Source of the DNA: a virus
Length of the DNA: 49,539 bases
IMG/VR virus record: IMGVR_UViG_3300025326_000053
Coordinates: 1-49,539 of that record
Strand: one strand, 5' to 3'
Positions 24,759 through 31,371 of the stretch are shown in pieces. The notes beneath the pieces are model-generated. The model saw only the letters and a list, made by a program, of their open reading frames with translations. It made no database searches and was not told the DNA's origin. Position 1 is the first letter of the stretch. Each line of letters begins with the position of its first letter. The translations under genes were made by a program, and so were the position numbers.

Positions 24759-25274
24759 TTACGTAGTCTCGGGTATCCGACCCATAGCTATTTCCTGGAG
24801 TTGCGCATCGGGGATAGAGTGAAAGCCCTCGATGTCCACCACCGAGCGCAAGGTATCGGCAGCATTGTCCCGCCGAGCCGTGGCAGGACCAAGCACCAGC
24901 TGGAGTCCCGCAATAGCCGCCGTCACCGCCACCCGGTCAGGCGACTCTATATCCCCACTGCCAGCGCCCACCAGATACAACGCCATGCTAGGCGCACCAT
25001 CCAGCAAGATCGCCGCGGTATCAACAAACTTCCGGGGGTCGGCACTCACATACCCAGCCGTTGCGTATCTGTGCCAGTCATGCCGATTGACCCACTGCCG
25101 GATGGTTCCAGCCGGTATATCCAGATCCGTGTTGGCAGACAGGTACCGGGCAGCTCGTGCCGCCGATCTATTGCCGTCAGGCGATGCCCACACCTCAAAC
25201 GCGATCCGCCGCGCTTCATGCTCAGGCAACGGGTAGACCTCTAACGCAACTTCCGAACTACCATCATATGCCAC
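24759..25274 (-). CDS. HTH protein, candidate small terminase subunit
   Basis: 171 residues from GTG 25274, with GAGGTG upstream at 5-nt spacing. Residues ~25-70 form a helix-turn-helix resembling the N-terminal domain of small terminases: GNRSAARAARYLS followed by PAGTIRQWVNRHDWHRYA. The middle is Ala/Leu-rich helical and the C-terminus ends in LQEIAMGRIPETT. It is the only minus-strand gene within the plus arm, flanked by a long noncoding region, which suits a packaging-site-binding protein or a regulator. It is separated from the terminase large gene by 3.3 kb, so the small-terminase call is tentative. Confidence 0.6.
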   Translation of the reverse strand: MAYDGSSEVALEVYPLPEHEARRIAFEVWASPDGNRSAARAARYLSANTDLDIPAGTIRQWVNRHDWHRYATAGYVSADPRKFVDTAAILLDGAPSMALYLVGAGSGDIESPDRVAVTAAIAGLQLVLGPATARRDNAADTLRSVVDIEGFHSIPDAQLQEIAMGRIPETT

Positions 25275-25480
25275 CGTAACACCTCATTCCCTGCTACACG
25301 ATCAATACACCCATACTACCACCACTACCCCACGGTACATTATTCTGAGTGATTCGAGATAGACCTAAAAAGATTCTACAAAAGATTGACAATAAACTAT
25401 AGACACCGCCTACCCTATACGATACTATTAGGTCAGAGGTAAGGGACACGACCTAAGCCCACGCAGGAAGGAACCACGAG
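25275..25480 (+). promoter_or_regulatory. AT-rich upstream region of the early operon
   Basis: A 206-bp gene-free stretch, clearly AT-richer than its surroundings (GATTCTACAAAAGATT). A TTGACA lies at 25386-25391, with TACCCT 19 nt downstream and TATACG beyond. This is the likely early promoter of the rightward genes, though no -10 with ideal spacing is visible. AAAGATT occurs twice (around 25368 and 25381). Confidence 0.5.
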
Positions 25481-25672
25481 ATGACACACACCGCAACAGA
25501 CAAGCGCAACGCACTCCGCGCCACCACCAAAGCAGAACAGAAGATAGCCGCACGTATAGCAGCGCTGCCACAGGACAGCGACGAAACACAGGACCTGCTC
25601 GATACAGTCACGAACATATGGATCATAGACCTGGTCGACATACTTCGAGCAGAGAAGGAAGCAACCCAATGA
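25481..25672 (+). CDS. Hypothetical small helical protein
   Basis: 63 residues from ATG 25481, preceded by GGAAGGAACCACGAG, one of the recurrent start-associated sequences. It is charged and helical (KAEQKIAARIAALPQDS, IDLVDILRAEKEATQ). No family recognised. It is the first gene of the early operon and overlaps the next gene by ATGA, so it should be made in the first minutes of infection. Its coding strand is rich in A and C. Confidence 0.65.
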   Translation: MTHTATDKRNALRATTKAEQKIAARIAALPQDSDETQDLLDTVTNIWIIDLVDILRAEKEATQ

Positions 25673-26160
25673 CCTACCACTACCAACCCAGCACACAGGC
25701 CCAACAGCAGGCAGCACAGGACACCCAAGACCGCGCCATAGACACAGCCGTAAATGCACAGTTCGAGAAGGGACATACCACGATGACACAGGCAACCACC
25801 AGCACCAAGCCCCGGCTGATTATCGAAGGCTACCGCGCCACCCTTATCGCCCTATACAAGCGCACAGGCGGCCATTTCTTCGATGCTGACAGCATGCGTT
25901 TCTTCAATAGCCGCATATCCGAACGCGTGTACCAAGTCGGAGGACACAACGAGAAGAACCCCGCGCAATACGTGTTTGTCACATCGGAGCGCAACGACGG
26001 AGCATGGGGGGAAGCCAGCAACCCACGCCTATACACCGTGCGCCACTGGGACGGCACCAGCACCAACATTGACAGCGTGCCAGACTTCCAGGCGTTCGAG
26101 ACGCGAGAAGCAGCACACAAGGCAGCAAAGCAATACGCACAGGAACTAGCACGCAAGTAA
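25669..26160 (+). CDS. Conserved phage protein (GGHFFDADSMRFF motif)
   Basis: 163 residues from ATG 25669. The first ~37 residues are Gln/Thr-rich and may be a leader; an internal ATG at 25783 could start the core. The core has GGHFFDADSMRFFNSRIS, then YVFVTSERN, RLYTVRHWDG and a helical end FETREAAHKAAKQYAQE. This pattern occurs in small proteins of many actinobacterial phages (DUF7447-like, from memory). Function is unknown. It is coupled to the upstream gene by a 4-base overlap. Confidence 0.7.
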   Translation: MTYHYQPSTQAQQQAAQDTQDRAIDTAVNAQFEKGHTTMTQATTSTKPRLIIEGYRATLIALYKRTGGHFFDADSMRFFNSRISERVYQVGGHNEKNPAQYVFVTSERNDGAWGEASNPRLYTVRHWDGTSTNIDSVPDFQAFETREAAHKAAKQYAQELARK

Positions 26161-26169
26161 CACCACACA

Positions 26170-26237
26170 GCGCGGGACCACGAGCACAGCAGGAGCAACA
26201 CCTACCCCGCGCACCGACCTTGACCACCTGGCCAAGG
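26170..26237 (+). promoter_or_regulatory. Structured leader element, copy A
   Basis: GCGCGGG (26170-26176) pairs with CCCGCGC (26206-26212), then ACCG, then a second stem CCTTG/CAAGG around CCACCTGG (26218-26237). The same layout with different but still paired stem bases occurs at 26716. It lies in the 5' leader of the gene at 26264. Confidence 0.6.
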
Positions 26238-26263
26238 GAAGCAACCACACAGGAGACACACAC

Positions 26264-26707
26264 ATGAACACACTACACAGTATCAACCACGAACAAGGGC
26301 TATACGTTATCAATGCCGGCGGAGGGTATTGCTGCCTAGGATTCACCAACGCGCAACGCAAAGCCGAAGCGGTCGCCGCGTGGTTAGGGATAGACCCACC
26401 AGACCCAGCCCAACAAGGAACGCCGGAAGGCTACGCTGCATATCTGGAAGTAATGAGCCAAGGCAGCAAACACGAAGCAGCAACCCGCGACCGCTGCCCC
26501 GCAGATCTACATGCACAACTTATCGGGCTCGAAGGCTGGAGAGTAGAAGTAACAGACCAAGACGACAACACATACCGTTTCATTGTTGGCAGGTCTACGG
26601 GCTGGATGCCCTGCCACCTGCAAATAGCACGACGCAACAGTAGCGGAGGCCCAGCAGTAGACAGCCGCCCATTCAAGAAGGTGACACGCCTATACAAAGC
26701 CAACTAA
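26264..26707 (+). CDS. Conserved hypothetical protein
   Basis: 147 residues from ATG 26264, with AGGAGACACACAC upstream. Features are GLYVINAGGGYCCLGF (~12-27), a middle GTPEGYAAYLEVM, and a strongly conserved-looking C-terminus GRSTGWMPCHLQIARRN followed by GGPAVDSRPFKKV. I recall similar proteins, with the GWMPCHLEIARRNS signature, scattered in bacterial and mobile genomes without known function. The gene is preceded by the structured leader at 26170-26237. Confidence 0.7.
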   Translation: MNTLHSINHEQGLYVINAGGGYCCLGFTNAQRKAEAVAAWLGIDPPDPAQQGTPEGYAAYLEVMSQGSKHEAATRDRCPADLHAQLIGLEGWRVEVTDQDDNTYRFIVGRSTGWMPCHLQIARRNSSGGPAVDSRPFKKVTRLYKAN

Positions 26708-26715
26708 CCACCACC

Positions 26716-26782
26716 GGACCAGAGCAACGAGCGCACGCGGAGCAATATCGCGCTGGTCCACCGCTTGACCACTTGGCCGAGC
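26716..26782 (+). promoter_or_regulatory. Structured leader element, copy B
   Basis: GGACCAG (26716-26722) pairs with CTGGTCC (26753-26759), then ACCG, then GCTTG/CGAGC around ACCACTTGG (26763-26782). Compared with copy A the stem bases have changed but pairing is kept. The interior shares CGAGC and GGAGCAA with copy A. Confidence 0.6.
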
Positions 26783-26808
26783 ACGCACACACAAGAGGAG
26801 CGGACACC

Positions 26809-27102
26809 ATGTTAGCGCAGCCGATAGCACCAGCCACAGCCGAGCACGTCCACATGCAGACCGAGGACGGTCGGACCTGGGAAGTATCGAAGCACGGAAC
26901 CGTAAGCAAGATCGAGGTACACGGAGGGATCGATTACACCGTGTTTGATCGTTCATGTATGGGGGAGTACGGTAAGGAGATTGCCGTTGCCGCCTTCCTG
27001 CTCACCGACCTGGCCCCATGCAAATGCCGTAAGGCCCATTGCGTGAACGCCCGCCGCATCATCCGTGAAAGGATCGCAGCCCTGCACCCATCCGAACTAT
27101 AG
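26809..27102 (+). CDS. Hypothetical protein with Cys cluster
   Basis: 97 residues from ATG 26809, with GAGGAG upstream. It is beta-rich at first (DGRTWEVSKHGTVSKIEVHG) and ends with PCKCRKAHCVNARRIIRERI, a three-Cys cluster that could bind a metal. No family recognised. It follows structured leader copy B. Confidence 0.65.
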   Translation: MLAQPIAPATAEHVHMQTEDGRTWEVSKHGTVSKIEVHGGIDYTVFDRSCMGEYGKEIAVAAFLLTDLAPCKCRKAHCVNARRIIRERIAALHPSEL

Positions 27103-27114
27103 GCACCAGCACAG

Positions 27115-27160
27115 GGACCGGCAGCCGCGCCGGTCCACCGCAGAGGCACACGAGCCGAAG
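27115..27160 (+). promoter_or_regulatory. Structured leader element, short copy C
   Basis: GGACCGGC (27115-27122) pairs with GCCGGTCC (27129-27136) over a 6-nt loop, followed by ACCG as in copies A and B. The second stem is degenerate (ends GAGCCGAAG). Confidence 0.5.
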
Positions 27161-27182
27161 CACAACAAGAAAGGTGACCACG

Positions 27183-27422
27183 ATGAACAGCAAGAGCAGC
27201 CACGAAGCACTAGCAGACTACACCGCCGAAGCGGTCTATTTCCCCACCGACGACGCACCCGGAATCATGCGCACAGGCATCACACAGGAACGCGCACGTT
27301 TCGACCACCTAGAGGATGCCCAAGAAGAAGCACGCCAATACATAGCAGCCCACGAGCGCACCAAAGTGTTTATATATTCCTGGCCCTACGGACAGCGCAA
27401 GCTTCACAGCGTTATCAAGTAA
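27183..27422 (+). CDS. Hypothetical small protein
   Basis: 79 residues from ATG 27183, preceded by AAAGGTGACCACG, a recurrent start-associated sequence. It is acidic in the middle (HLEDAQEEARQYIAAHERTK) and ends with FIYSWPYGQRKLHSVIK. No family recognised. It is in the early A/C-rich gene block. Confidence 0.6.
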   Translation: MNSKSSHEALADYTAEAVYFPTDDAPGIMRTGITQERARFDHLEDAQEEARQYIAAHERTKVFIYSWPYGQRKLHSVIK

Positions 27423-27449
27423 CCACACGCAGCAAGGAGCAACCACGCC

Positions 27450-27896
27450 ATGCAGTACACAATCACCGGGCAGATATGGATCACACCCAACGAGTTCATA
27501 GCGATCACACCAGAGGTGCGCACCCTTACAGAGGAGCAAGCAGAACGCGAATACGGACCACGCCGCAAGGAGGATAGCCCCACAGGCACCCAGTACCGCA
27601 GCCAATCCAACTACGCAGGATCACGCAAGACCCGCGAAACCGTACTAACACCAACAGGAGACACGGCCATGAACCATGCCACGACATGCGCAGGATGCAG
27701 CGAAACAATCAACACCGCCGACGTATGGTACATAACCGCCAACGATGACCAGCGCCCCTATTGTGACCAATGCGCGGAAACATGCGACCGATGCGGAACC
27801 AACGACCACATAGAAAACCTTGTCGAAGTGTTTGCACACCAGTCAGACGGAGAGTACGACCGATACCATTGCGCCAAGTGCCACGCAGCCAAGTAA
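27450..27896 (+). CDS. Hypothetical protein with C-terminal zinc ribbon; possible second internal start
   Basis: 148 residues from ATG 27450, preceded by AAGGAGCAACCACGCC. Residues 1-73 form one unit (GQIWITPNEFIAITPE). Residues 74-148 carry a zinc-ribbon-like set CAGC, CDQC, CDRC and CAKC. Exactly at residue 74 lies ATG 27669 with its own AGGAGACACGGCC ribosome site, in frame. Either two former genes have fused or the zinc ribbon is also made alone (75 residues). Function unknown; nucleic-acid or protein binding is likely. Confidence 0.65.
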   Translation: MQYTITGQIWITPNEFIAITPEVRTLTEEQAEREYGPRRKEDSPTGTQYRSQSNYAGSRKTRETVLTPTGDTAMNHATTCAGCSETINTADVWYITANDDQRPYCDQCAETCDRCGTNDHIENLVEVFAHQSDGEYDRYHCAKCHAAK

Positions 27897-27917
27897 CACC
27901 GAAGGGATAACCACGCC

Positions 27918-28127
27918 ATGAAATGCCCCACCACACGCCGCCAACGCCGCGCCCTCCTCCGAGATACCAAGCGATACCGCGACCTGCTTACAGCGGCCTA
28001 CACGCAGCCATACAAGCCCGACCAGGGCATATGGAAGGAGGTTCACCGCATAGCCCGACGATTGCAGAACAAGTACCCGTACCCCACCTACACCCGGATC
28101 GAAGCAGCAGCCGTCCGATACTCATAA
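27918..28127 (+). CDS. Hypothetical small basic protein
   Basis: 69 residues from ATG 27918, preceded by AAGGGATAACCACGCC. It is strongly basic (TTRRQRRALLRDTKRYRDLL, HRIARRLQNKYPYPTYTR), so nucleic-acid binding is plausible. No family recognised. Confidence 0.6.
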   Translation: MKCPTTRRQRRALLRDTKRYRDLLTAAYTQPYKPDQGIWKEVHRIARRLQNKYPYPTYTRIEAAAVRYS

Positions 28128-28146
28128 CAGAAAGGTATCCACCGCC

Positions 28147-28449
28147 ATGGCACACACACCAACCGCACGCGACCACATCGAAGAAGCCCTAGCCATTGTG
28201 CAGGAACTAGCCGAACGCGCACACGCCAGCGGACGACCACGCGATAAACGCAGCCTCGACACCGCAGAGGAAGCACTATACGCAGCGCTCGATGTGTACC
28301 CGGACACCATGCCAGACACGCCAGAGGAACCCACGCCCGAACCCTGGTACGACGTGACCCACGAGAACAGCGGGACTGTGCTCATGCTGTGCATGGAAGG
28401 GCACGCAGAGTACAGCGACAACGGCCTCCAGTATCGCAAGAAGGGCTAA
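28147..28449 (+). CDS. Hypothetical acidic protein
   Basis: 100 residues from ATG 28147, preceded by AAAGGTATCCACCGCC. A helical N-terminus (DHIEEALAIVQELAERAH) is followed by an acidic Pro-rich linker (PDTPEEPTPEPWYD) and a short C-terminal domain. No family recognised. Confidence 0.6.
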   Translation: MAHTPTARDHIEEALAIVQELAERAHASGRPRDKRSLDTAEEALYAALDVYPDTMPDTPEEPTPEPWYDVTHENSGTVLMLCMEGHAEYSDNGLQYRKKG

Positions 28450-28453
28450 TCCA

Positions 28454-28825
28454 ATGACACCACATCTGCGCCGCGAGACAATCACCAACGGCCAGGTATG
28501 CGTATACAAGGAGAGGATGAACCACAGAGGTGATACAATAGGCTATATCAAAACAGTAGGCTATTGCACTACACCTACCCACGTATGGGCAGTGATCCAC
28601 AGGCCCGGAACCAACCACCAGTACAGCGACCGATTCAGGGACGGAGAGCACGCGGCGAAATGGCTACTTGCCACCGTGCAGCCACACCCGAAACGCGGGG
28701 ATGTGCTCATCGACGATCAGACCTGGAGGAATATCCACAAGATAGCACCCGACCTACTGCCAGCATTCAGGGAAGCCACCGGCCAGCAATGGAAGCCAGC
28801 CGCAACACAGGCAGAATTGTTATGA
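28454..28825 (+). CDS. Hypothetical protein
   Basis: 123 residues from ATG 28454. It has beta-rich segments (GQVCVYKERMNHRGD, HVWAVIHRPGTNHQYS) and a helical C-terminus (WRNIHKIAPDLLPAFREAT). An extended -10-like TGATACAAT lies inside the gene (28531-28539) and might serve downstream genes. No family recognised. It overlaps the region of the HNH ribosome site. Confidence 0.6.
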   Translation: MTPHLRRETITNGQVCVYKERMNHRGDTIGYIKTVGYCTTPTHVWAVIHRPGTNHQYSDRFRDGEHAAKWLLATVQPHPKRGDVLIDDQTWRNIHKIAPDLLPAFREATGQQWKPAATQAELL

Positions 28826-28836
28826 GGAGAAAGACA

Positions 28837-29343
28837 ATGCCGAACCCACTCCCGACAGATGAGGCCACCTTGCAAACAGCAAAGGAGCGACTATACGACC
28901 GATCAGTATTGAGCGATGACGAATCATGTTGGCTATGGCTAGGCCACGTTGACAGTTCGGGATACGGAGAAATGAGCATCAACGGGACCACGCACAAGGC
29001 ACACCGTATTTCGTATCACATCCATATCGGGCAAATACCCCAAGGCCTTTTCGTGCTTCACCAATGCGATGTCCGGCCCTGCATAAACCCCTATCACCTA
29101 TTTGTCGGCACACATGCAGACAACGTAGCCGACAGGGTGAAGAAGGGAAGATCAGGCAGGCTCATGGGAGAGACCAACCATTCCAGCAAGATCACCGCAG
29201 AAGACGTACGTGCAATCAAATCATTGCTATCGGAAGGGAGAAGCCACACCTATATCGCCACGCTCTACCCCATAAGCAGAAGGAGCATAGGCTATATCGC
29301 ATCAGGACAAACCTGGCAACACGTAAAGGAGCACATGCCATGA
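28837..29343 (+). CDS. HNH endonuclease
   Basis: 168 residues from ATG 28837, with GAGGAG at 7-nt spacing. An ATG at 28822 is in frame but has no site. The HNH_3-type core is LHQCDVRPCINPYHLFVGT (74-92) followed by DN, typical of His-Cys/HNH homing endonucleases. A C-terminal HTH-like region (KITAEDVRAIKSLLSEGRS, then YPISRRSIGYIASG) would read DNA sequence. Free-standing HNH genes of this size are common mobile elements in phage genomes. It overlaps the next gene by ATGA, so it is well integrated in the operon. Confidence 0.85.
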   Translation: MPNPLPTDEATLQTAKERLYDRSVLSDDESCWLWLGHVDSSGYGEMSINGTTHKAHRISYHIHIGQIPQGLFVLHQCDVRPCINPYHLFVGTHADNVADRVKKGRSGRLMGETNHSSKITAEDVRAIKSLLSEGRSHTYIATLYPISRRSIGYIASGQTWQHVKEHMP

Positions 29344-29546
29344 CACACCCGCTCAACACCGACTACGAGAACACGCAGAATCCATACGGCATCATCGTCT
29401 GCGATACCTGCGGCCAGACCTCCACCATGCAGGCAAGCGCAGATGGATCATGGGAGTTTGTCTACGGAGAGAAAGCCGAACTTACCCACGTACTCTGTCC
29501 CAAATGCTACCAAGCCCGACCACCCCACAAGGAGCCCATCCGATGA
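29340..29546 (+). CDS. Small zinc-ribbon-like protein
   Basis: 68 residues from ATG 29340, overlapping the HNH stop. CDTC (~21-24) and CPKC (~53-56) make a two-knuckle zinc-ribbon pattern with aromatic residues between. Function unknown; similar tiny zinc proteins are common in phage early regions. Confidence 0.65.
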   Translation: MTHPLNTDYENTQNPYGIIVCDTCGQTSTMQASADGSWEFVYGEKAELTHVLCPKCYQARPPHKEPIR

Positions 29547-29956
29547 CAGAACAACCACGATACAGTGTATGGCCTTCCCTCAAGTTTGCAGAACGAGCGG
29601 ACCATGCGACATGGGATAACGCGAACAAGGAATACACACGCCGACAAGAAGGGCGAGGCGTGCGCAGATGGCGCATATGGGACTACAGCACCACGCCACC
29701 AACCGATGTGACCGACAACAACCCGGAAGGAACTCATACGATGACAGAGACACCACACCCAGGCAAGCGCACACCAACACCGACCATCCCGGAAGCCGTA
29801 GAGGTGCTCACCATCCGACGACACACATACGGGGAGCGCGGTAGATTCTATGTCACCGCCGAGGGCGATGGATGGAAGATCACCGTCACCGCGAAAGACG
29901 CAGATGTGCTCACGCGCATACATGAAATCGCCGCAGCTATGGAGGCAGTGAAATGA
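29543..29956 (+). CDS. Hypothetical protein; possible second internal start
   Basis: 137 residues from ATG 29543 (ATGA overlap). The N-terminal 66 residues are aromatic and charged (RYSVWPSLKFAERADHATWD). At residue 67 an in-frame ATG (29741) is preceded by GGAAGGAACTCATACG, so the C-terminal 71 residues (VEVLTIRRHTYGERGRFYV...) may also be made separately. This repeats the arrangement seen at 27450-27896. No family recognised. Confidence 0.6.
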   Translation: MTEQPRYSVWPSLKFAERADHATWDNANKEYTRRQEGRGVRRWRIWDYSTTPPTDVTDNNPEGTHTMTETPHPGKRTPTPTIPEAVEVLTIRRHTYGERGRFYVTAEGDGWKITVTAKDADVLTRIHEIAAAMEAVK

Positions 29957-30417
29957 ATGACGGTATGTACTCATCCAACACCGATGAATGGTCCACGCCG
30001 CAAGGATTCTATGACCAATGGGACGCAATCTACTCCTTCACGCTAGATGCAGCGGCCACACCAGACAACGCAAAGGCCCCAAGGTACTACACCAAAGACG
30101 ACGATGGGCTAACGCAACCGTGGGAAGGTACGGTATGGTGTAATCCTCCTTATGGTCGAGGCATTGACAAGTGGATACAGAAGGGATACGTGGCAGCACG
30201 CAACGGCGCAACCGTCGTGATGCTGATACCCGCCCGCACCGATACCCGATGGTGGCACGACTATGTTGCCAAGGCATACCAAATCTTCCTCATCAAGGGA
30301 CGGCTAAAGTTCGGCGGGCATAAGGATAGCGCCCCATTCCCAAGCGCCGTCGTGGTATTCCGGACTGGAGAACACCGACCGGGGTTTCACCATTATCAAC
30401 AGGAGGCAGTGAAATGA
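29953..30417 (+). CDS. DNA N6-adenine methyltransferase (phage Dam type)
   Basis: 154 residues from ATG 29953 (ATGA overlap). It carries EWSTPQGFYDQWDA, TLDAAATPDNA (30-40), the catalytic motif CNPPYGRG (63-70, the NPPY variant of DPPY) and VMLIPARTDTRWWHDYV. This is the layout of short phage N6-adenine methyltransferases. It would methylate phage DNA, probably as protection from host restriction or to mark replication. It forms an overlapping pair with the HTH gene downstream. Confidence 0.92.
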   Translation: MNDGMYSSNTDEWSTPQGFYDQWDAIYSFTLDAAATPDNAKAPRYYTKDDDGLTQPWEGTVWCNPPYGRGIDKWIQKGYVAARNGATVVMLIPARTDTRWWHDYVAKAYQIFLIKGRLKFGGHKDSAPFPSAVVVFRTGEHRPGFHHYQQEAVK

Positions 30418-30713
30418 ACCAGAAGGAACTCATCGAAGAACGGCTAGATCAACTCGGCATGTCATGGTACGCGCTGGCAAAGGAGACAGGGCTACACCAT
30501 CACACCATCTACAAGATCAAGCAGGGGAAAATCCAGGCACGACGGTTAGACATCCTCACCCCCATCGCAGAGGTGCTCATGCTCCTACCCGATGAACTTG
30601 CCATTGCGGGAAACCACGTACCACAAGATGTCCACAATGGAATCGTTGAACACCCGGAACTCCTGCCCATTATCCGGAACCTCATCACCAAGATTGAGGC
30701 ACGGCAGGGGTAG
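30414..30713 (+). CDS. Cro/CI-family helix-turn-helix regulator
   Basis: 99 residues from ATG 30414. Residues ~5-60 form an XRE-type HTH (MSWYALAKETGLHHHTIYKI, then a recognition-helix end KQGKIQARRLDILTPIAEVL). No dimerisation or protease domain is present, so it is Cro-like rather than a full CI repressor. The gap just after it carries a promoter with AGTATACT and AGTAGTAT half-sites that may be its operator. With no integrase nearby, a role in early-to-replication gene switching is more likely than lysogeny control. Confidence 0.85.
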   Translation: MNQKELIEERLDQLGMSWYALAKETGLHHHTIYKIKQGKIQARRLDILTPIAEVLMLLPDELAIAGNHVPQDVHNGIVEHPELLPIIRNLITKIEARQG

Positions 30714-30749
30714 ACAGAACCTACGTCGTGCGAGTATACTCACTAGTAG
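30711..30749 (+). promoter_or_regulatory. Sigma70-type promoter with possible operator
   Basis: TAGACA (30711-30716) is 18 nt from TATACT (30735-30740), each five of six to consensus. The -10 lies in palindromic AGTATACT, followed by AGTAGTAT. It would drive the recombination/replication genes and may be controlled by the HTH protein encoded just upstream. Confidence 0.65.
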
Positions 30750-30851
30750 TATCTGTACCTTAACAACCCAGCCGATCCGCCGCGAAAGGCAACCACGCAA
30801 ACCGCACCGGGCATGTCGCCCAAGGTGCTCATTCACATACAAGGAGACACG

Positions 30852-31157
30852 ATGACAGACTGGATCAAGCCCCAGTGGGATACCGACCGTGTAGTTAGCA
30901 CATCACTCAAAGGAGAACCAATGCAGGCAGAAGGCACGAAGATCAACCAGGCCCCCGAGCTCTATCTCGCAACCGATGTGGAGGCGATGGCAAAAGGCGG
31001 CTGGAAGATCACGGCAAAGGCAAGCGTCCGCGTGTTCGACGGCAACAACCGCGAACTGTACAAACACTTGGAGGACATGCTGCAAATGGGACTTGCGATA
31101 GCACAGGAAACCGTACGAAACCACGACGAGAAGAAGGAGACAACCAATGAGCAGTAA
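30852..31157 (+). CDS. Hypothetical protein of the recombination operon
   Basis: 101 residues from ATG 30852, with AAGGAGACACG upstream. Other in-frame starts are 30813, which follows a start-associated sequence at a distance, and 30921 with its own AAAGGAGAACCA. The core is beta-rich then helical (GWKITAKASVRVFDGNN, YKHLEDMLQMGLAIAQET). It ends with ETTNEQ, shared with the next gene. No family recognised. It is upstream of Bet, where exonuclease or modulator genes often lie, but there is no nuclease motif. Confidence 0.6.
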   Translation: MTDWIKPQWDTDRVVSTSLKGEPMQAEGTKINQAPELYLATDVEAMAKGGWKITAKASVRVFDGNNRELYKHLEDMLQMGLAIAQETVRNHDEKKETTNEQ

Positions 31158-31371
31158 CGAGGGGTTCCCGAACGATTGGGGATGTATCCACATCGACGAC
31201 GTAATGGTAGTGCCCACACCGACGAGCAGCGGATATGGACAGACGCTATTGCTCATGTTCCACATCGACGACGTATCGCGCATTGAGGCACCGTCAAAGG
31301 AACTCAAAGATGCACTCGGCGGCATCGCTAACCACCTGCCAAAACGAAAGGCAACCACCAATGAGCAGTAA
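31147..31371 (+). CDS. Hypothetical small protein flanked by duplicated gene borders
   Basis: 74 residues from ATG 31147. Its first residues (MSSNE) are the same as those of the Bet gene after it, and its last residues (TTNEQ) match the end of the gene before it, because the 18-bp border ACCAATGAGCAGTAACGA is present on both sides. The body has two IHIDDV/FHIDDV repeats. This looks like a gene inserted or duplicated by recombination at a short homology. Confidence 0.65.
   Translation: MSSNEGFPNDWGCIHIDDVMVVPTPTSSGYGQTLLLMFHIDDVSRIEAPSKELKDALGGIANHLPKRKATTNEQ

Noticed and set aside
28837-29343. HNH proteins as IscB/OMEGA-type RNA-guided nucleases, with leaders as guide RNAs
   Set aside because: The proteins are 166-192 residues with only HNH and an HTH reader. 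There is no RuvC or bridge helix, so an RNA-guided system is not supported.
30414-30713. Cro-like HTH gene as evidence of a temperate phage
   Set aside because: There is no integrase, partition system or full-length CI-type repressor. A lytic regulator is the simpler reading, though temperate replication as a plasmid cannot be excluded.
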